Shown: positions 6,197 to 16,567, counted from the first letter of the stretch. The stretch: 64,000 bases of DNA from an uncultured Dehalococcoidia bacterium (GCA_951813535.1 OX638345.1:509029-573028), one strand, 5' to 3'. The notes: generated by a model from the letters alone, not told the origin. Translations and numbers: made by a program.

Positions 6197-9178
6197 ATGA
6201 GTAGAAAAACGAGAAAGCTGATATGGTCAGCGCCCCTGGTGGCGGTGTTAGCCGTCGCCGGCGCCCTGGCCATTTTTGCGGCGCTCTCGCCTCAAGAAGC
6301 GACAGCGCACGAGGCGGTGCTGCACGGGGCCCCCAACCCGGTGACGGGGCTGGATGCCTCCGTGGCCACTGGCAACGATGCCAACGGTCAGCCGGCAGGA
6401 CGCACCCAGATCAACCTGACCTGGATGGCCCCCGAGGCCAGCACCGCGGACATGACGACGGGAGCCGTGAATGCCGGGCTGGCAACCAGCTACCGCATCG
6501 ACTATTCCGACAACACCCGGGTGTGGCGCAATCTGCTGGGCGGCGAGAGCGGCGAAGCCGCTCTGATGGACACCATGGCCGACAGCAACTGCGCGGCTGA
6601 TGCGGCCGACGGCATGCGGTGTTTCACGGACATGACCCTTACGCCGGGGAAACTCCGCCACTACCGGGTGTTCGCCATGAACGACCAGGGCACCAGCCCG
6701 GTATCCATCCAGCCGACTTATGTCACCGCCACGACCAACGACTACACCAGGCCCTCGGCGGCCCGGTTGTTGACGGCGACGACGAGCCTGGTGGACAGCA
6801 TCGTGCTGAACTGGCAGTCTCCCACCGACCTGGGAGGTGCCACGCTCCTCTGGTACTGCATCGCGGTTGGCGCGACCGAAGCCGCCGTACCCGACTTGAC
6901 GGCTGACGCTGCAGCGCCCGACTGTCTCAACGAGACCGAAGCCACCGAAGGCGACGTTGCTGTAGGAGAAGCCACGATAGTGGTACCGGCCGACATGACC
7001 ACGTACACGCAGGGTGAACTGGACGATCCAGCCATCATCTCGCAGTGGTACCGGGTGTACGCCGTTACCGACCGGGACGGCGAGGCGGATACGGCCAATG
7101 ATGCAACTGCCACTCCGGCGGTTACGAACGAGCGCTATATCTCGCTGGCGGCGTCCAACACCGCCAACGGGCGCACCGTGTCGCCGCTGCCTGACGTAGA
7201 CACTGACGTGACGGCCACACCTGATCCCGTCACCAACCTGCGCTATGTGGCCAGCAGGGCGAATGGCGGCACCGACGTCACCCTGAACCTGTACTGGACC
7301 CTGCCGGCAAACTACCCCGATGCCCCTGCGGCGGGTGTGACACCCGACCCGCGCACCTTGTGGCGCATCGAGGTCGAGCGCTGGGACCCCGCCAGCGGCG
7401 ACAATGGCGAATTCGTAACAGTGGCGGCCGAGGGCACACCAGTGAGCCCTGCCCAGTGGACTTCCACTACTAACGATCAAACGTTGACATTGAACACCGC
7501 GGAGCAACTGTTCCAGGTGCGGTACGTCAACGACCCCAATACCACACCGGATGACAGCGATGATGCCGACGGCATCGTCAAGCGGTTCCGTGTGCCGCAA
7601 ACAACTCCTGAGAACTACGAAGCCCAGGATCTGCCCACGATCGCGGTCACCAGTTACACCGACCCCCAGACGGGTCTGCGGTTCAGGCACAACGAGATCA
7701 ACCCGACCACCTGGCTCGACCTGATCTGGACTGCGGACACGCCGGGTGATACGGATAACAACAACACGCCCACGGGCTATGTGATCGATTACACCGAGGC
7801 GGCGGCAATAGACCAACACACCAGGTGGCATTCGTTGCCCAACGCCAGGCGACCCTCCGACCTCGGCGCGACCACGCAGTACACGCACAAGGGCGTGACG
7901 CCAGGGCAGAAGTACACCTACCGAGTGTTCCCCGAGTTCGGGAGCCACAGTGTCTCCAGGTATGACTACCGGTATGGCGTGCCCCGCGTGGAAGAGGCCA
8001 GCTCCAGGGAGGCGGATCTTCCCGGACCGGTCCTGGGCCTGACGGTGGTTGCTAACCCCGACAACCCTCAGACGGAGCTCAAGCTGTCCTGGAACAAGTT
8101 GCCGGACGACCCGATGGGCCATCCGGTGCTGGGCTACCTCGTCGAGGTCGCCAATGACACCGACAACGACATGACGCCTCCGGCTGCAGACGCCACATGG
8201 ACGGGCCTGCCCATCCAGGACGACGACGACACTAACGATGTGGACGAGTCGGAGCCGTGGTCGGTGGACAAAGACACCCTGATGTACACCTACGACGGGG
8301 TAGCCGAGGGGTCTGCATTGACCACTGACGACACGCTGGCCGGCGGCTACGTCCGCTGGTTCCGGGTGATCGCCATCACCGCCGAAAACGACGGTGATGC
8401 TGATACCGGCGGTCAGGCCGTGGATCCGGCCACCGGCGCCGTAGCCGGAAGCCCGTCAACCGGTGAAACGACGCCGAATACGGCAGTTCAGACCAGCGCT
8501 CGTCCGGCGAAGGGAATGACGGACGCCCCTGATGCTCCTGACGACCCATCCCAGGTGATGTCACCGCCGATGCCGGAGGATCTGACCTCCGAGAAGGCCA
8601 GCGACACCAACCTGCTTGAGCCGACGTCCCGGGGCGTTCTGCTGCTGTGGAACGAGCCTGAAACCACAGATGGCATCAACGCCTACGTGGTCCAGCGGAA
8701 GATCGACGACGGTGAGTGGACGCCAATCGCCAGGGTGACTGCCCGCACGTCGTACAGCGACCAACGCGAGTACCGGGACGGCGAAGACCTGCAGTATCGG
8801 GTCGGCTCCCTGGGCGCCTCCACGGTGCCTCCGAGCTACACCGATCCTGTGACGTACCCGACGACGCACCCTGAGGGGCACGCGGTCGTGCTGGGCGCGC
8901 CGACGAACGTGATGGCGTCCTCCGACGCGGCGCGTACGTTGAATCTCACTTGGGAAGGCGGTGAAAACGCTGACCTGTTCGTCCTCGTGGCGTACGAGAT
9001 AGATACGGGGGATATCCAACTGTCGACAGAGCTGGGCACGGCTCGCATGGGCAATGTCACCGGCCTGACTCCCGGGTCCCAGTATCTGGGCCTGGTGATC
9101 GCGGTCATGGGAAGCGGCGCCGACCTGGAGTCGCTCTACGACTACGACAGGACCGACCCGATCACAACGAGCCAGTAA
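6197..9178 (+). CDS. exported fibronectin type III repeat protein
   Basis: 993 residues from ATG 6197, chosen over an upstream in-frame ATG at 6107 because AAGGGAGA lies just before it and a signal peptide follows at once: MSRKTRK, a ~25-residue hydrophobic core, then a probable cleavage before AHE. The mature part is a string of about seven Fn3-like beta-sandwich units starting near residues 46, 185, 340, 493, 608, 807 and 898, each with a Pro-containing start and an L-x-W strand (INLTWMAP, IVLNWQSP, LNLYWTLP, LDLIWTAD, LKLSWNKLP, LLLWNEP, LNLTWEG). It is very acidic, Thr/Asp-rich and lacks a membrane anchor. A cell-surface or secreted adhesion/scaffold role is inferred. The first residues match those of the next gene. 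Confidence 0.85.
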   Translation: MSRKTRKLIWSAPLVAVLAVAGALAIFAALSPQEATAHEAVLHGAPNPVTGLDASVATGNDANGQPAGRTQINLTWMAPEASTADMTTGAVNAGLATSYRIDYSDNTRVWRNLLGGESGEAALMDTMADSNCAADAADGMRCFTDMTLTPGKLRHYRVFAMNDQGTSPVSIQPTYVTATTNDYTRPSAARLLTATTSLVDSIVLNWQSPTDLGGATLLWYCIAVGATEAAVPDLTADAAAPDCLNETEATEGDVAVGEATIVVPADMTTYTQGELDDPAIISQWYRVYAVTDRDGEADTANDATATPAVTNERYISLAASNTANGRTVSPLPDVDTDVTATPDPVTNLRYVASRANGGTDVTLNLYWTLPANYPDAPAAGVTPDPRTLWRIEVERWDPASGDNGEFVTVAAEGTPVSPAQWTSTTNDQTLTLNTAEQLFQVRYVNDPNTTPDDSDDADGIVKRFRVPQTTPENYEAQDLPTIAVTSYTDPQTGLRFRHNEINPTTWLDLIWTADTPGDTDNNNTPTGYVIDYTEAAAIDQHTRWHSLPNARRPSDLGATTQYTHKGVTPGQKYTYRVFPEFGSHSVSRYDYRYGVPRVEEASSREADLPGPVLGLTVVANPDNPQTELKLSWNKLPDDPMGHPVLGYLVEVANDTDNDMTPPAADATWTGLPIQDDDDTNDVDESEPWSVDKDTLMYTYDGVAEGSALTTDDTLAGGYVRWFRVIAITAENDGDADTGGQAVDPATGAVAGSPSTGETTPNTAVQTSARPAKGMTDAPDAPDDPSQVMSPPMPEDLTSEKASDTNLLEPTSRGVLLLWNEPETTDGINAYVVQRKIDDGEWTPIARVTARTSYSDQREYRDGEDLQYRVGSLGASTVPPSYTDPVTYPTTHPEGHAVVLGAPTNVMASSDAARTLNLTWEGGENADLFVLVAYEIDTGDIQLSTELGTARMGNVTGLTPGSQYLGLVIAVMGSGADLESLYDYDRTDPITTSQ

Positions 9179-9286
9179 GACCACGAAAGCGGAGCATGAG
9201 AGTTTCGGGTCTGCCGCCTGGGCGACAGCGCAGACCGGCGGACCCGGGACAGAACGTGAACACAATCTCAAAGGAGATTTCACGAA

Positions 9287-12109
9287 ATGAGCAAGAAAAC
9301 GAGAAAGTACGCTTGGCCGGTGTCGGTGGCAATGGCATTTGCCCTTGTCGCCGCCCTGGCGGCGTTCGTTGTGCTGGCGTCGAGCCCCGGCCCCGCCGCG
9401 GCTCACGACCCGGACACAAACCACAGCGCTGACTGCCCCACTGGAACGGATATCTCTGATATCGCGGATAGGGCATCCCACGACGCGTTGGCCGATACAA
9501 ATGGGGATACCAACGCCGACGGGAGCGATCACACCTGCGCCAGCCCGGGCATGGAACCCGTCACCGAGAATGGCGACGACATGGACGACATGATGGCCGA
9601 CGCCGAGGTCGAGTCCAGTTCCTCCACGGGCAGCGCCACGGTGGAACTCAAGCTGACCATCGAGGAACTCCCGATGGCCGTGGCCGTGGGTGGCTCCATC
9701 GTGCTGTACATCGAGGACGACTTCCAGGAGCCCGATGACATTTCGGCCAGCGACGTCTACTTCGTGGTGTCCAGTCCGGTTGATGTGACCACCGGTAACG
9801 GCGGGCGGGTGTACTCCACCGTCGACCCGGTGATCAGCACCAGCGACTACTTCACCCCGGACAAGGATGACATCGCCATCCAGATCTTCGTGCCCGACCT
9901 GTGCCCGAACGCCACCGACAACTGCGAGGGCGATGACGGCCTCAACATGGGCGACACCGTCTCCGTGGTCGTCACCAAGGGCGCGGGCATCAAGAACCCG
10001 TCGGAAGCGGGCACCCACAGCACCGGCTACAACGTGCTGGCCGCCACGCACACCGGCTCGGTTCCCGGCACCCCCATCAACACGGATATCCTCCCTACCG
10101 TTCGCAAGATAGGCTTGCACGACGTGGACAACAAGCGCGGCTACGAGCAGACCGTCACCGGCACCGGCTTCAAGGACGGGACCACTGCGGCCGTCTACGT
10201 GCTGCACATCCCGGGCACCGAACCGGGTAACAGTTATCGTAACGCGTCCCTTTGGAACGCTCTGAATTGCGAGGAAATGGTTGCGGCGGTCCCGGCGGAT
10301 GCCGAGGGTAACACCGGCATGGCGAACATGCAGAATCCGTATTGCGCCATGTATAACGACGATTTCCCCGAAGCCCAGAAGGCAGTCGTGCGCGCGCTTG
10401 ACTTCAGCACGGGCGCGGCCGAAGCGCAGTTGTGCGCGGCCATCATCCGCGACGGCACCAACGTTGGCGGCGCGCTGGTGGGCAGCGACGACAAGGTCGC
10501 CGTGACTTTCGAAACCACGGCTCCCACCTTCGGCCCCGGCCAGACCAACCACATCTGCATGGTCGACGGCACGGGCGGGTCCTCTTACACTGACGTTGAG
10601 GACTTCAACCTGCAGGCCTCCATCAAGGTGGTCCCCAGCAGCGTAGCCACCGGTGACACGGTGAACGTGTTCGCCCAGGACTACTCCAACGAGGGAGGCA
10701 TCTTCAACAGGCTGATCATCGCGGGATCCGAGATGGCGCCGAACGACGCCTACCTGTTCCACCCCATGTCCAACATGCGTCATCTGGACTTCGTCACCGA
10801 CACCGAGAGCATCTCGCGCGGCGCCGGATCGGTCACTTTTGAGGTGCCCGGCGGCTATCGCGGCGTGCTGAAGATCGAAGGCGAGTGGTGCACGGGTTCC
10901 GGCGACGATCAGGACTGCATCATCAAGGACACCAAGATCACCATTGCCGGCGCTGAACTCAACGCCAGCAAGACCGCGGTGCTGCCCAACGACACCATCA
11001 CCATCACCGGTAACGGTTTCGGAACGCAGACCTGCATTCCGGTCCAGAACGTCACCCTGGACGACGTGCCGGTAATGGTCCACGACGACTCCACCGCCGA
11101 CCGCTGCTCGACCAGCATGGGCAAGGGCGTGGAAGTTTCCAACTCCGGTCAGTTCGTGGCCACGGTCATCCTGTGGCCGGTGGATGATGATTCCACCAAC
11201 CCGACGCTGATCCCGGGCACCCATGAGTTGAATGTCGAGGACAACGACGAGTACGAGGCTGACATCAGCCTGACCATCGCCGAGCCGACGATCATGGTTA
11301 GCCCGGACATCGCTGGGCCGCGGGACTACATCACCGTCACCGGTGCAAACTGGCCCGTGGACAACCTGGATAACACGCTGAGCCGGCCCATCACCGTCGT
11401 GGTGGAGGACTACCAGGCTGGTCGCTCGTACCCGTTGTACGCCGACAGCGTGGGCCGCATCTCTGCGGAGCACCGGATCCACCGGAAGGTGGCGATCCCT
11501 GACACCGTTCAGGTCAAGGCCAGCTACGACGGTGGCAAGGTGGTGAAGATCGGGTCCTTCGCGGTTCCGGCGTCCACCATCACGGTCACCCCCAATGAAG
11601 GCCAGCCTGGCGACATGGTCACCCTGACCTCCGGCAACATGCCCGTGTACACCGAGGCCGACTACGTCGAAATCGGCGGCACCACCTACACCGACCCCGG
11701 TGTCAACACTGACCGCGACGGGAACATCACCGTCGAGGACGTGCTGATCCCCGGTCTAGACCCCGGCGTCTACAGCGTTGTCATCAACGTTGACGGCACC
11801 ATCGCCATTGGCGAGATCAACGTCCTGGCCGAGTCCTCGGCCGCCGGCGCCCCCGCTGAGCTCCCCGGAGCCGTGGAGAACCTGGGCGACAGCCTGGTTG
11901 CCATCTTCCACTTCGACGACGTGGGCAAGAGCTGGTCGTTCTACGACCCGCGCCCCGAGTTCGCCGATCTCAACACCCTGACCGAAATGGTCAACGGTGA
12001 GGCCTACTGGATCCTGGTCAGCGAGACCGTGGAAGACGTGGTCCTGAACAACAAGGTCCGCAGTCTCACCTGCCGTGGCGACGACTGCTGGAACCTGGAG
12101 GTCTGGTAG
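9287..12109 (+). CDS. exported protein with IPT/TIG-like repeats
   Basis: 940 residues. The signal peptide MSKKTRK...AAAHD closely resembles that of the preceding gene, and the ribosome-binding region (AAAGGAGA) is also alike. Beta-sandwich repeats of IPT/TIG type start near residues 273, 445, 556, 668 and 764, with phrases such as TVTGTGFKDGT, TITITGNGFG, ITVTGANWP and MVTLTSGNMP. The C-terminal ~80 residues (from LPGAVENLGDSLVAIFHF, with WSFYDPRPEF and GEAYWILV) form a separate domain that, from memory, closes many Chloroflexota exported proteins. Acidic, with Cys pairs in the mature part, no transmembrane anchor. Probably a cell-envelope or surface-layer-type protein; the function is not shown. 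Confidence 0.8.
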   Translation: MSKKTRKYAWPVSVAMAFALVAALAAFVVLASSPGPAAAHDPDTNHSADCPTGTDISDIADRASHDALADTNGDTNADGSDHTCASPGMEPVTENGDDMDDMMADAEVESSSSTGSATVELKLTIEELPMAVAVGGSIVLYIEDDFQEPDDISASDVYFVVSSPVDVTTGNGGRVYSTVDPVISTSDYFTPDKDDIAIQIFVPDLCPNATDNCEGDDGLNMGDTVSVVVTKGAGIKNPSEAGTHSTGYNVLAATHTGSVPGTPINTDILPTVRKIGLHDVDNKRGYEQTVTGTGFKDGTTAAVYVLHIPGTEPGNSYRNASLWNALNCEEMVAAVPADAEGNTGMANMQNPYCAMYNDDFPEAQKAVVRALDFSTGAAEAQLCAAIIRDGTNVGGALVGSDDKVAVTFETTAPTFGPGQTNHICMVDGTGGSSYTDVEDFNLQASIKVVPSSVATGDTVNVFAQDYSNEGGIFNRLIIAGSEMAPNDAYLFHPMSNMRHLDFVTDTESISRGAGSVTFEVPGGYRGVLKIEGEWCTGSGDDQDCIIKDTKITIAGAELNASKTAVLPNDTITITGNGFGTQTCIPVQNVTLDDVPVMVHDDSTADRCSTSMGKGVEVSNSGQFVATVILWPVDDDSTNPTLIPGTHELNVEDNDEYEADISLTIAEPTIMVSPDIAGPRDYITVTGANWPVDNLDNTLSRPITVVVEDYQAGRSYPLYADSVGRISAEHRIHRKVAIPDTVQVKASYDGGKVVKIGSFAVPASTITVTPNEGQPGDMVTLTSGNMPVYTEADYVEIGGTTYTDPGVNTDRDGNITVEDVLIPGLDPGVYSVVINVDGTIAIGEINVLAESSAAGAPAELPGAVENLGDSLVAIFHFDDVGKSWSFYDPRPEFADLNTLTEMVNGEAYWILVSETVEDVVLNNKVRSLTCRGDDCWNLEVW

Positions 12110-12229
12110 GCCGTCGTCCCCGCGAGGGAGCGACAGTCAACCGACTGAATGAGTGTCCAGTAAAGCGCCCCCGCCTCCGTGGCCTGTGCTGCGGGGGCGG
12201 GGGGACCACTCCAAGCAGGAGCAAATGAG

Positions 12230-12910
12230 ATGAAGAGAATTGGAGCAATGGCGGCGGTGGCGTTGATTGCCCTGCTGGTCGCGTTGCCCCTGGGCCTCGT
12301 TGCGGCTCAGGGAGACGCGCCGCGGGCCAACGTGCCCCCCGCGTTCATATTCGGCTACGCCATGGCCGACGGCCTCCCGGTTCCCGAGGGGACCATGGTG
12401 GTGGCCATGGCTGGCGACGAGAAGATCGGTTCCGCCACGACCATGATGGGGGGCCACTACGAGCTGCAGCTCATGCAGCCCATGGACATGGACTCGATGG
12501 TCACCTTCATGATCGGTGAGCGCATGGTGGACTACGAGTACACCTGGATGAGCGGCGACCGGATGATCATGGACCTGTCCGCCGACCTGGCGGGTCAGGA
12601 CGGGGCCATGGGTCCCACCGGACCTTCCGGCGCGGCGGGCCCTCCGGGCGTCCCCGGACCCGCCGGCTCCGACGGCGCTGACGGCCGCGATGGCCGCGAC
12701 GGCCCCGCTGGCGCAGACGGCCCTCCGGGCGCCCAGGGCGAGCAGGGCATCGCCGGACCTCCGGGCCCTCCGGGTCCGCAGGGTCCGCAGGGCGAGATCG
12801 GTGCGGCCGGCGGCGCCGGTTCCATGGGCATCATCGCGCTGATCGTGGCCATCGTGGCCGTGATAATCGCGATCGTGGCCATCGTCATGGGACGGCGCAC
12901 CACCGCGTAG
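12230..12910 (+). CDS. collagen-like surface protein with C-terminal membrane anchor
   Basis: 226 residues from ATG 12230 (AGGAG eight bases upstream; the frame is open to 12179 but only here does a signal peptide begin, [16 protein letters not shown]...). After a Met-rich globular part of ~90 residues comes about 25 Gly-X-Y triplets ([19 protein letters not shown]... and following), able to form a collagen triple helix, and then a single C-terminal transmembrane helix ([20 protein letters not shown]) with a short basic tail. Topology: exported, trimeric stalk anchored at its C-terminus. It follows the two other exported proteins and ends at a strong terminator. Confidence 0.85.
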   Translation: MKRIGAMAAVALIALLVALPLGLVAAQGDAPRANVPPAFIFGYAMADGLPVPEGTMVVAMAGDEKIGSATTMMGGHYELQLMQPMDMDSMVTFMIGERMVDYEYTWMSGDRMIMDLSADLAGQDGAMGPTGPSGAAGPPGVPGPAGSDGADGRDGRDGPAGADGPPGAQGEQGIAGPPGPPGPQGPQGEIGAAGGAGSMGIIALIVAIVAVIIAIVAIVMGRRTTA

Positions 12911-12968
12911 TCACCGACCAACGCGCCGGATCAGGATCGCCTTCGCGGCGACCCACGATCCGAAAGCA

Positions 12969-12999
12969 GGCCCCTGCCGGCAACGGCGGGGGCCTTTTC
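12969..12999 (+). terminator. rho-independent terminator after the surface-protein cluster
   Basis: An 11-bp stem with one G-T pair (12969-12979 with 12984-12994), a GCAA-type tetraloop and TTTT at 12995-12998. Confidence 0.85.
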
Positions 13000-13142
13000 A
13001 TTATCAAAAATTGTTCAAAAATGCGCGCCCTTGCCGATGTGGATTGCCCGCCGCGCCGGCTAGCATTAACGGACCTCGATACAAGAGTGGCCATGGGTCG
13101 ATAAACGGCCGATAACTGATGCTGACCAACGGGAGCACGGAC

Positions 13143-13853
13143 ATGAAACGCAACCTACCACTCCGCCCTCGGCTCGCGTGGCGAATGATGCTCCGGCAAA
13201 CAACGCTGGCGCTGACCACGGCGTCGCTGCTGCTGGGGTCCATGCTGGCCGCCCTGGGCGCCGGACCCGACGACACCGCCAGCGCCACGGCGTCCAACAC
13301 GGGCGGCCAGTGGCAGGTGTTCGAAGGGCACGCCTTTGCCGACAGCCGGATCGTGCCCACCGGGGTTTCCCTGGTGGCCTGCCTCGGCGGCTGCGCGGAG
13401 GGTTACGTCAGCGAACCGGTGGCCATCGGCCAGGACGGTCGCTACAGCGGCCTGATGGTCGAGCCCGGGGGCGCGGATCGCAGCGCCCTGCCCGACGCCG
13501 ACGTGATCACCTTCTGGCTGGTGGGCCACGATGATCGGGTGTCGGCCGTGCAGTCGTGGCTGTTCACCGGAGACGGCGAAACCCGCGAGCTGCACCTGAG
13601 CTTCCACAAGCTCCCGGTGCCGTCGCGCGGCGTTACCACGTCAGGCGACTATCGGGGCACGGCGACCACCGACCTGACCGTGCCGGACGCCGGGGAACTG
13701 GGCCTGGCTCCGACGCACAGCCCGCGCAGCTACGTCAACTCCTGGTCCTACGCGGGCGTGCCGGTTCTGCCCGGCCTCACGATCCTGGTCGGGATGCTGA
13801 TCGCCATCATCGGCGTGGCGGTGCTGGTTCACCGACGCCGCCTCACCTGGTAG
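13143..13853 (+). CDS. exported single-pass membrane protein of unknown function
   Basis: 236 residues from ATG 13143 (GGGAG seven bases upstream; an in-frame ATG at 13119 is less likely). N-terminal signal sequence or first transmembrane segment (TTLALTTASLLLGSMLAALG), an extracytoplasmic domain with two close cysteines (CLGGC), and a C-terminal hydrophobic helix (LPGLTILVGMLIAIIGVAVL) ending in basic residues. The overall plan, a small beta-rich domain plus C-terminal anchor, resembles the collagen-like neighbour without collagen triplets. No family is recognised. It converges on glyA. Confidence 0.65.
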   Translation: MKRNLPLRPRLAWRMMLRQTTLALTTASLLLGSMLAALGAGPDDTASATASNTGGQWQVFEGHAFADSRIVPTGVSLVACLGGCAEGYVSEPVAIGQDGRYSGLMVEPGGADRSALPDADVITFWLVGHDDRVSAVQSWLFTGDGETRELHLSFHKLPVPSRGVTTSGDYRGTATTDLTVPDAGELGLAPTHSPRSYVNSWSYAGVPVLPGLTILVGMLIAIIGVAVLVHRRRLTW

Positions 13854-13869
13854 GAAGGCGGCGCGACCG

Positions 13870-15120
13870 CTACTCGTCGTCCAGGCCAGGGACGGGGAAC
13901 TGCCGGCTCAAGTGTCGCACCTCGTCACCGATGGTCGACATCGCATTCTCGTCGCCGATATTGCCCAGCGTCCGGACGATGAGCCTGGCAACTTGGCGGG
14001 TATCCTCCTCGCCCATGCCTCGGCTGGTGATGGCGGGAGCGCCCAGGCGCAGGCCCGACGCGGTGCGCGGCGGCAGCTGGTCGTAGGGGATGGCATTCTT
14101 GTTGGCGACGATGTTCACCGATTCCAGCGCGCGCTCCGCCTGGCGGCCGGTGATGCCCAGCGGCGTCAGGTCCACCAGCATCAGGTGATTGTCGGTTCCG
14201 CCGGCCACCAGCCGGACGCCGGCTTCGGACAGTTCCTGCGCCATCACCTGCGCGTTGGCCACCACCTGGTGGGCATAGCGCGAGAAGTCGGGCTGCAGCG
14301 CCTCCCCGAAACAGACCGCCTTGGCGGCGATGACGTGCATGAAAGGCCCGCCCTGCATGAAGGGGAACACCGCGAAGTCGATCTTGCGGCCCAGGTCGGC
14401 CTCGGTCAGGACCATGCCGCCGCGAGGGCCGCGCAGGGTCTTCTGCGTGGTCGACGTGACGATCTGCGCGTGGGGGAATGGCGATGGATGCGCTCCCCCG
14501 GCGATCAGGCCGGAGATGTGTGCCATGTCCACCATCAGCATCGCTCCCACGGAATCCGCAATGGCGCGGAAGCGTGGGAAGTCCAGCACCCGGGAATAGC
14601 TGCTGCAGCCGGCGACAATAAGCTTGGGACTATGCTCCCGCGCCAGCCGTTCCACCTGGTCGTAATCGATGGTTTCGGTTTCGCGGTCCACGCCGTAGGG
14701 TATGAAGTTGTACAGTTTTCCGGAGAAGTTGACGCCGGCACCGTGGGTCAGATGGCCGCCCATGTCCAGTTGCATCCCCAGAACCGTGTCTCCCGGCTCC
14801 AGGAAGGCGAAGTAGGCGGCCATGTTGGCCTGCGCACCGCTGTGGGCCTGCACGTTGGCGTGCTCTGCCCCGAACAGTTCCTTGACCCGATCGATGGCCA
14901 GGGTTTCGACCACGTCGACGAATTCGCAGCCGCCGTAGTATCGCCGGCCGGGATACCCTTCCGCGTACTTGTTGTTCATCAACTGCGCCTGCGCTTCCAG
15001 CACCGCCTTGCTCGCGTAGTTCTCCGACGCGATCAGCACGATCGAATCGCGCTGGCGGTGGTTTTCGCCCTCAATGGCAGCGGCGACGGCGGGGTCGATC
15101 CGGTCAAGCAGCGTGGTCAT
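13870..15120 (-). CDS. glyA: serine hydroxymethyltransferase
   Basis: 416 residues, full length. Cytoplasmic PLP enzyme that interconverts serine and glycine while charging tetrahydrofolate with a one-carbon unit. Recognised by [36 protein letters not shown] and the PLP-lysine motif [15 protein letters not shown] (Lys 227). Oddity: the residue before the lysine is Gln 226 where His is usual (THK in E. coli). All other active-site motifs look intact. The ATG at 15120 has AAGGAG ten bases upstream. It follows the glutamine-synthetase-family gene on the same strand with a ~90-base gap. Confidence 0.95.
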   Translation of the reverse strand: MTTLLDRIDPAVAAAIEGENHRQRDSIVLIASENYASKAVLEAQAQLMNNKYAEGYPGRRYYGGCEFVDVVETLAIDRVKELFGAEHANVQAHSGAQANMAAYFAFLEPGDTVLGMQLDMGGHLTHGAGVNFSGKLYNFIPYGVDRETETIDYDQVERLAREHSPKLIVAGCSSYSRVLDFPRFRAIADSVGAMLMVDMAHISGLIAGGAHPSPFPHAQIVTSTTQKTLRGPRGGMVLTEADLGRKIDFAVFPFMQGGPFMHVIAAKAVCFGEALQPDFSRYAHQVVANAQVMAQELSEAGVRLVAGGTDNHLMLVDLTPLGITGRQAERALESVNIVANKNAIPYDQLPPRTASGLRLGAPAITSRGMGEEDTRQVARLIVRTLGNIGDENAMSTIGDEVRHLSRQFPVPGLDDE

Positions 15121-15211
15121 ACGTGGGTAGCTCCTTCATTGATTTGTTTGATATTGCGTCGAAAATCGTATCTCTATGATAACAAATGGACACTGCGACC
15201 CAGCCGATGGT

Positions 15212-16567
15212 TCAGTATTTGTAGAAATGGTGCCTGATTTCAAACTCCTCGTCCCGCTGCGAGAACAGTTCCCAGTCGGCCCGCCGGATGGTCAAATAGG
15301 AACTTGCCAGCATCGGCCCCATCGCGCCGGTCAGTGTTTCGTCCGCCTCCAGTTCCCTGATGGAGTCAAGCAATGTTGCAGGCAGCCTTCGGATGCCCCG
15401 GACTGCCAGGTCGCTGGCCGTGAGCCGGGCCGGGTCTGTGTCTATCCACAACCCCTCCGGTGGCCTCAGCGAGCGTTCCACGCCGTCCAGGCCGGCGGCG
15501 ATCAGCCCCCCCAGCGCGATGTACGGGTTCGAGCTCGAATCCGCCGGGCGGAACTCCAGGTTCGTCGATGCCATCTCCGCGCCCCAGAACCGCGATGGTA
15601 TCCGAACCGCCGCCTCCCGGTTGTCTGGTCCGTAGCAGATGTAGGCCGTGCTCCAGGACCCGGGGGATATGCGCCGGTAGCTGTTCATGCTTGGGCAGGT
15701 CAGCGCCGCCAGCCCGGGCAGGTGCTCCAATATGCCGCCGATGAAATGGTACGCCAGCAGGCTCAGCCCCTGCGCGTCCTCCGGGTCGTAAAAGAGGTTG
15801 CGCTCCTCGTTCCGGTCCCATGCGCTGAGGTGTATGTGACACCCGCTGCCCGCCTGCTCCGGGAAAGGCTTGGGCGCGAACGATGCCAGCCACCCGTGGT
15901 TCCACGCGACGTTGCGCACCGTCTCCCGGTAGACGAGGTGATTGTCGGCTGCCGTTAGCGCGCCGGCGTGCGCGATACTCAATTCCTGCTGGCCCTGGCC
16001 CAACTCGGGGTAGTACTGCTCCACCCGCAGGCCCTGCGCGGTCAGGGTCGATACCACGTCGTCGATCACGTCCCGGGCGAAGGCATCGCCGATGGTCGAG
16101 TTGTCCAGGCTCTCGTCCATGGGTGCAAACCCGTCTCCGTCACGCCTGGCCAGGTACCATTCCGGCTCGAACGCCGCCTGGAAGGCCAGACCCATGTCCT
16201 GCGCCCGGGCCAGCATGCGCTTCAGAAAAGACCGCGGGCACGCTTCCCACGGCTCACGCTCCGTGGTGATCATATCCGCCAGCATCAGGGCCCGTTGCGG
16301 CGCGTAGGGCAGCAGCGTGAACGTGTCCGGGTCGGGTATCAGCCGGAATTCGCCCACGGGCCCCATTCCCTCCACCACCTGCAACTGATCCATGTCGCTC
16401 ATCGCTTGCATGGCCGAAGTTACTCCCATTCCCGAAGCAAGTCTCTGCGGCAGCCCCGCGATATGGGTGGATTTGCCCCGTATGATTCCCCCGTTGTCGC
16501 AGAACAGGAACGAAACCAGTTGTACTCCCGCTTCGTTCGCCAGCCGGACTATTTCAATGTGGTCCAT
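15212..16567 (-). CDS. glutamine synthetase family protein
   Basis: 451 residues covering the N-terminal beta-grasp part (CDNGGIIRGKST) and the catalytic domain: EPEWYL, PELGQGQQELS, the ATP/glutamate motif KPFPEQAGSGCHIHLS, NSYRRISPGSWS, and EFRPADSSSNPYIALG. The enzyme joins an amine to glutamate at ATP cost. Sequence style is closer to the gamma-glutamyl-amine/PuuA-like or GS-III-like side families than to the housekeeping type I enzyme, and there is no adenylylation-loop tyrosine motif that I can recognise, so ammonia may not be the natural acceptor. It lies between the kinase gene and glyA, same strand. Confidence 0.8.
   Translation of the reverse strand: MDHIEIVRLANEAGVQLVSFLFCDNGGIIRGKSTHIAGLPQRLASGMGVTSAMQAMSDMDQLQVVEGMGPVGEFRLIPDPDTFTLLPYAPQRALMLADMITTEREPWEACPRSFLKRMLARAQDMGLAFQAAFEPEWYLARRDGDGFAPMDESLDNSTIGDAFARDVIDDVVSTLTAQGLRVEQYYPELGQGQQELSIAHAGALTAADNHLVYRETVRNVAWNHGWLASFAPKPFPEQAGSGCHIHLSAWDRNEERNLFYDPEDAQGLSLLAYHFIGGILEHLPGLAALTCPSMNSYRRISPGSWSTAYICYGPDNREAAVRIPSRFWGAEMASTNLEFRPADSSSNPYIALGGLIAAGLDGVERSLRPPEGLWIDTDPARLTASDLAVRGIRRLPATLLDSIRELEADETLTGAMGPMLASSYLTIRRADWELFSQRDEEFEIRHHFYKY

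Noticed and set aside
6248-8122. Long minus-strand open frame opposite the Fn3 gene
   Set aside because: Mirror of a GC-rich coding strand; its product is Arg/Gly/Val/His-rich without domains, while the plus strand has a signal peptide and Fn3 pattern.
8561-11482. 973-codon minus-strand open frame across the two surface-protein genes
   Set aside because: Spans two good plus-strand genes and the gap between them; composition is typical of antisense shadow (many Val, Gly, His, Asp).
12650-12830. Apparent tandem DNA repeat in the collagen-like gene
   Set aside because: The periodicity comes from Gly-X-Y codons with GC-rich third bases, not from identical DNA units.
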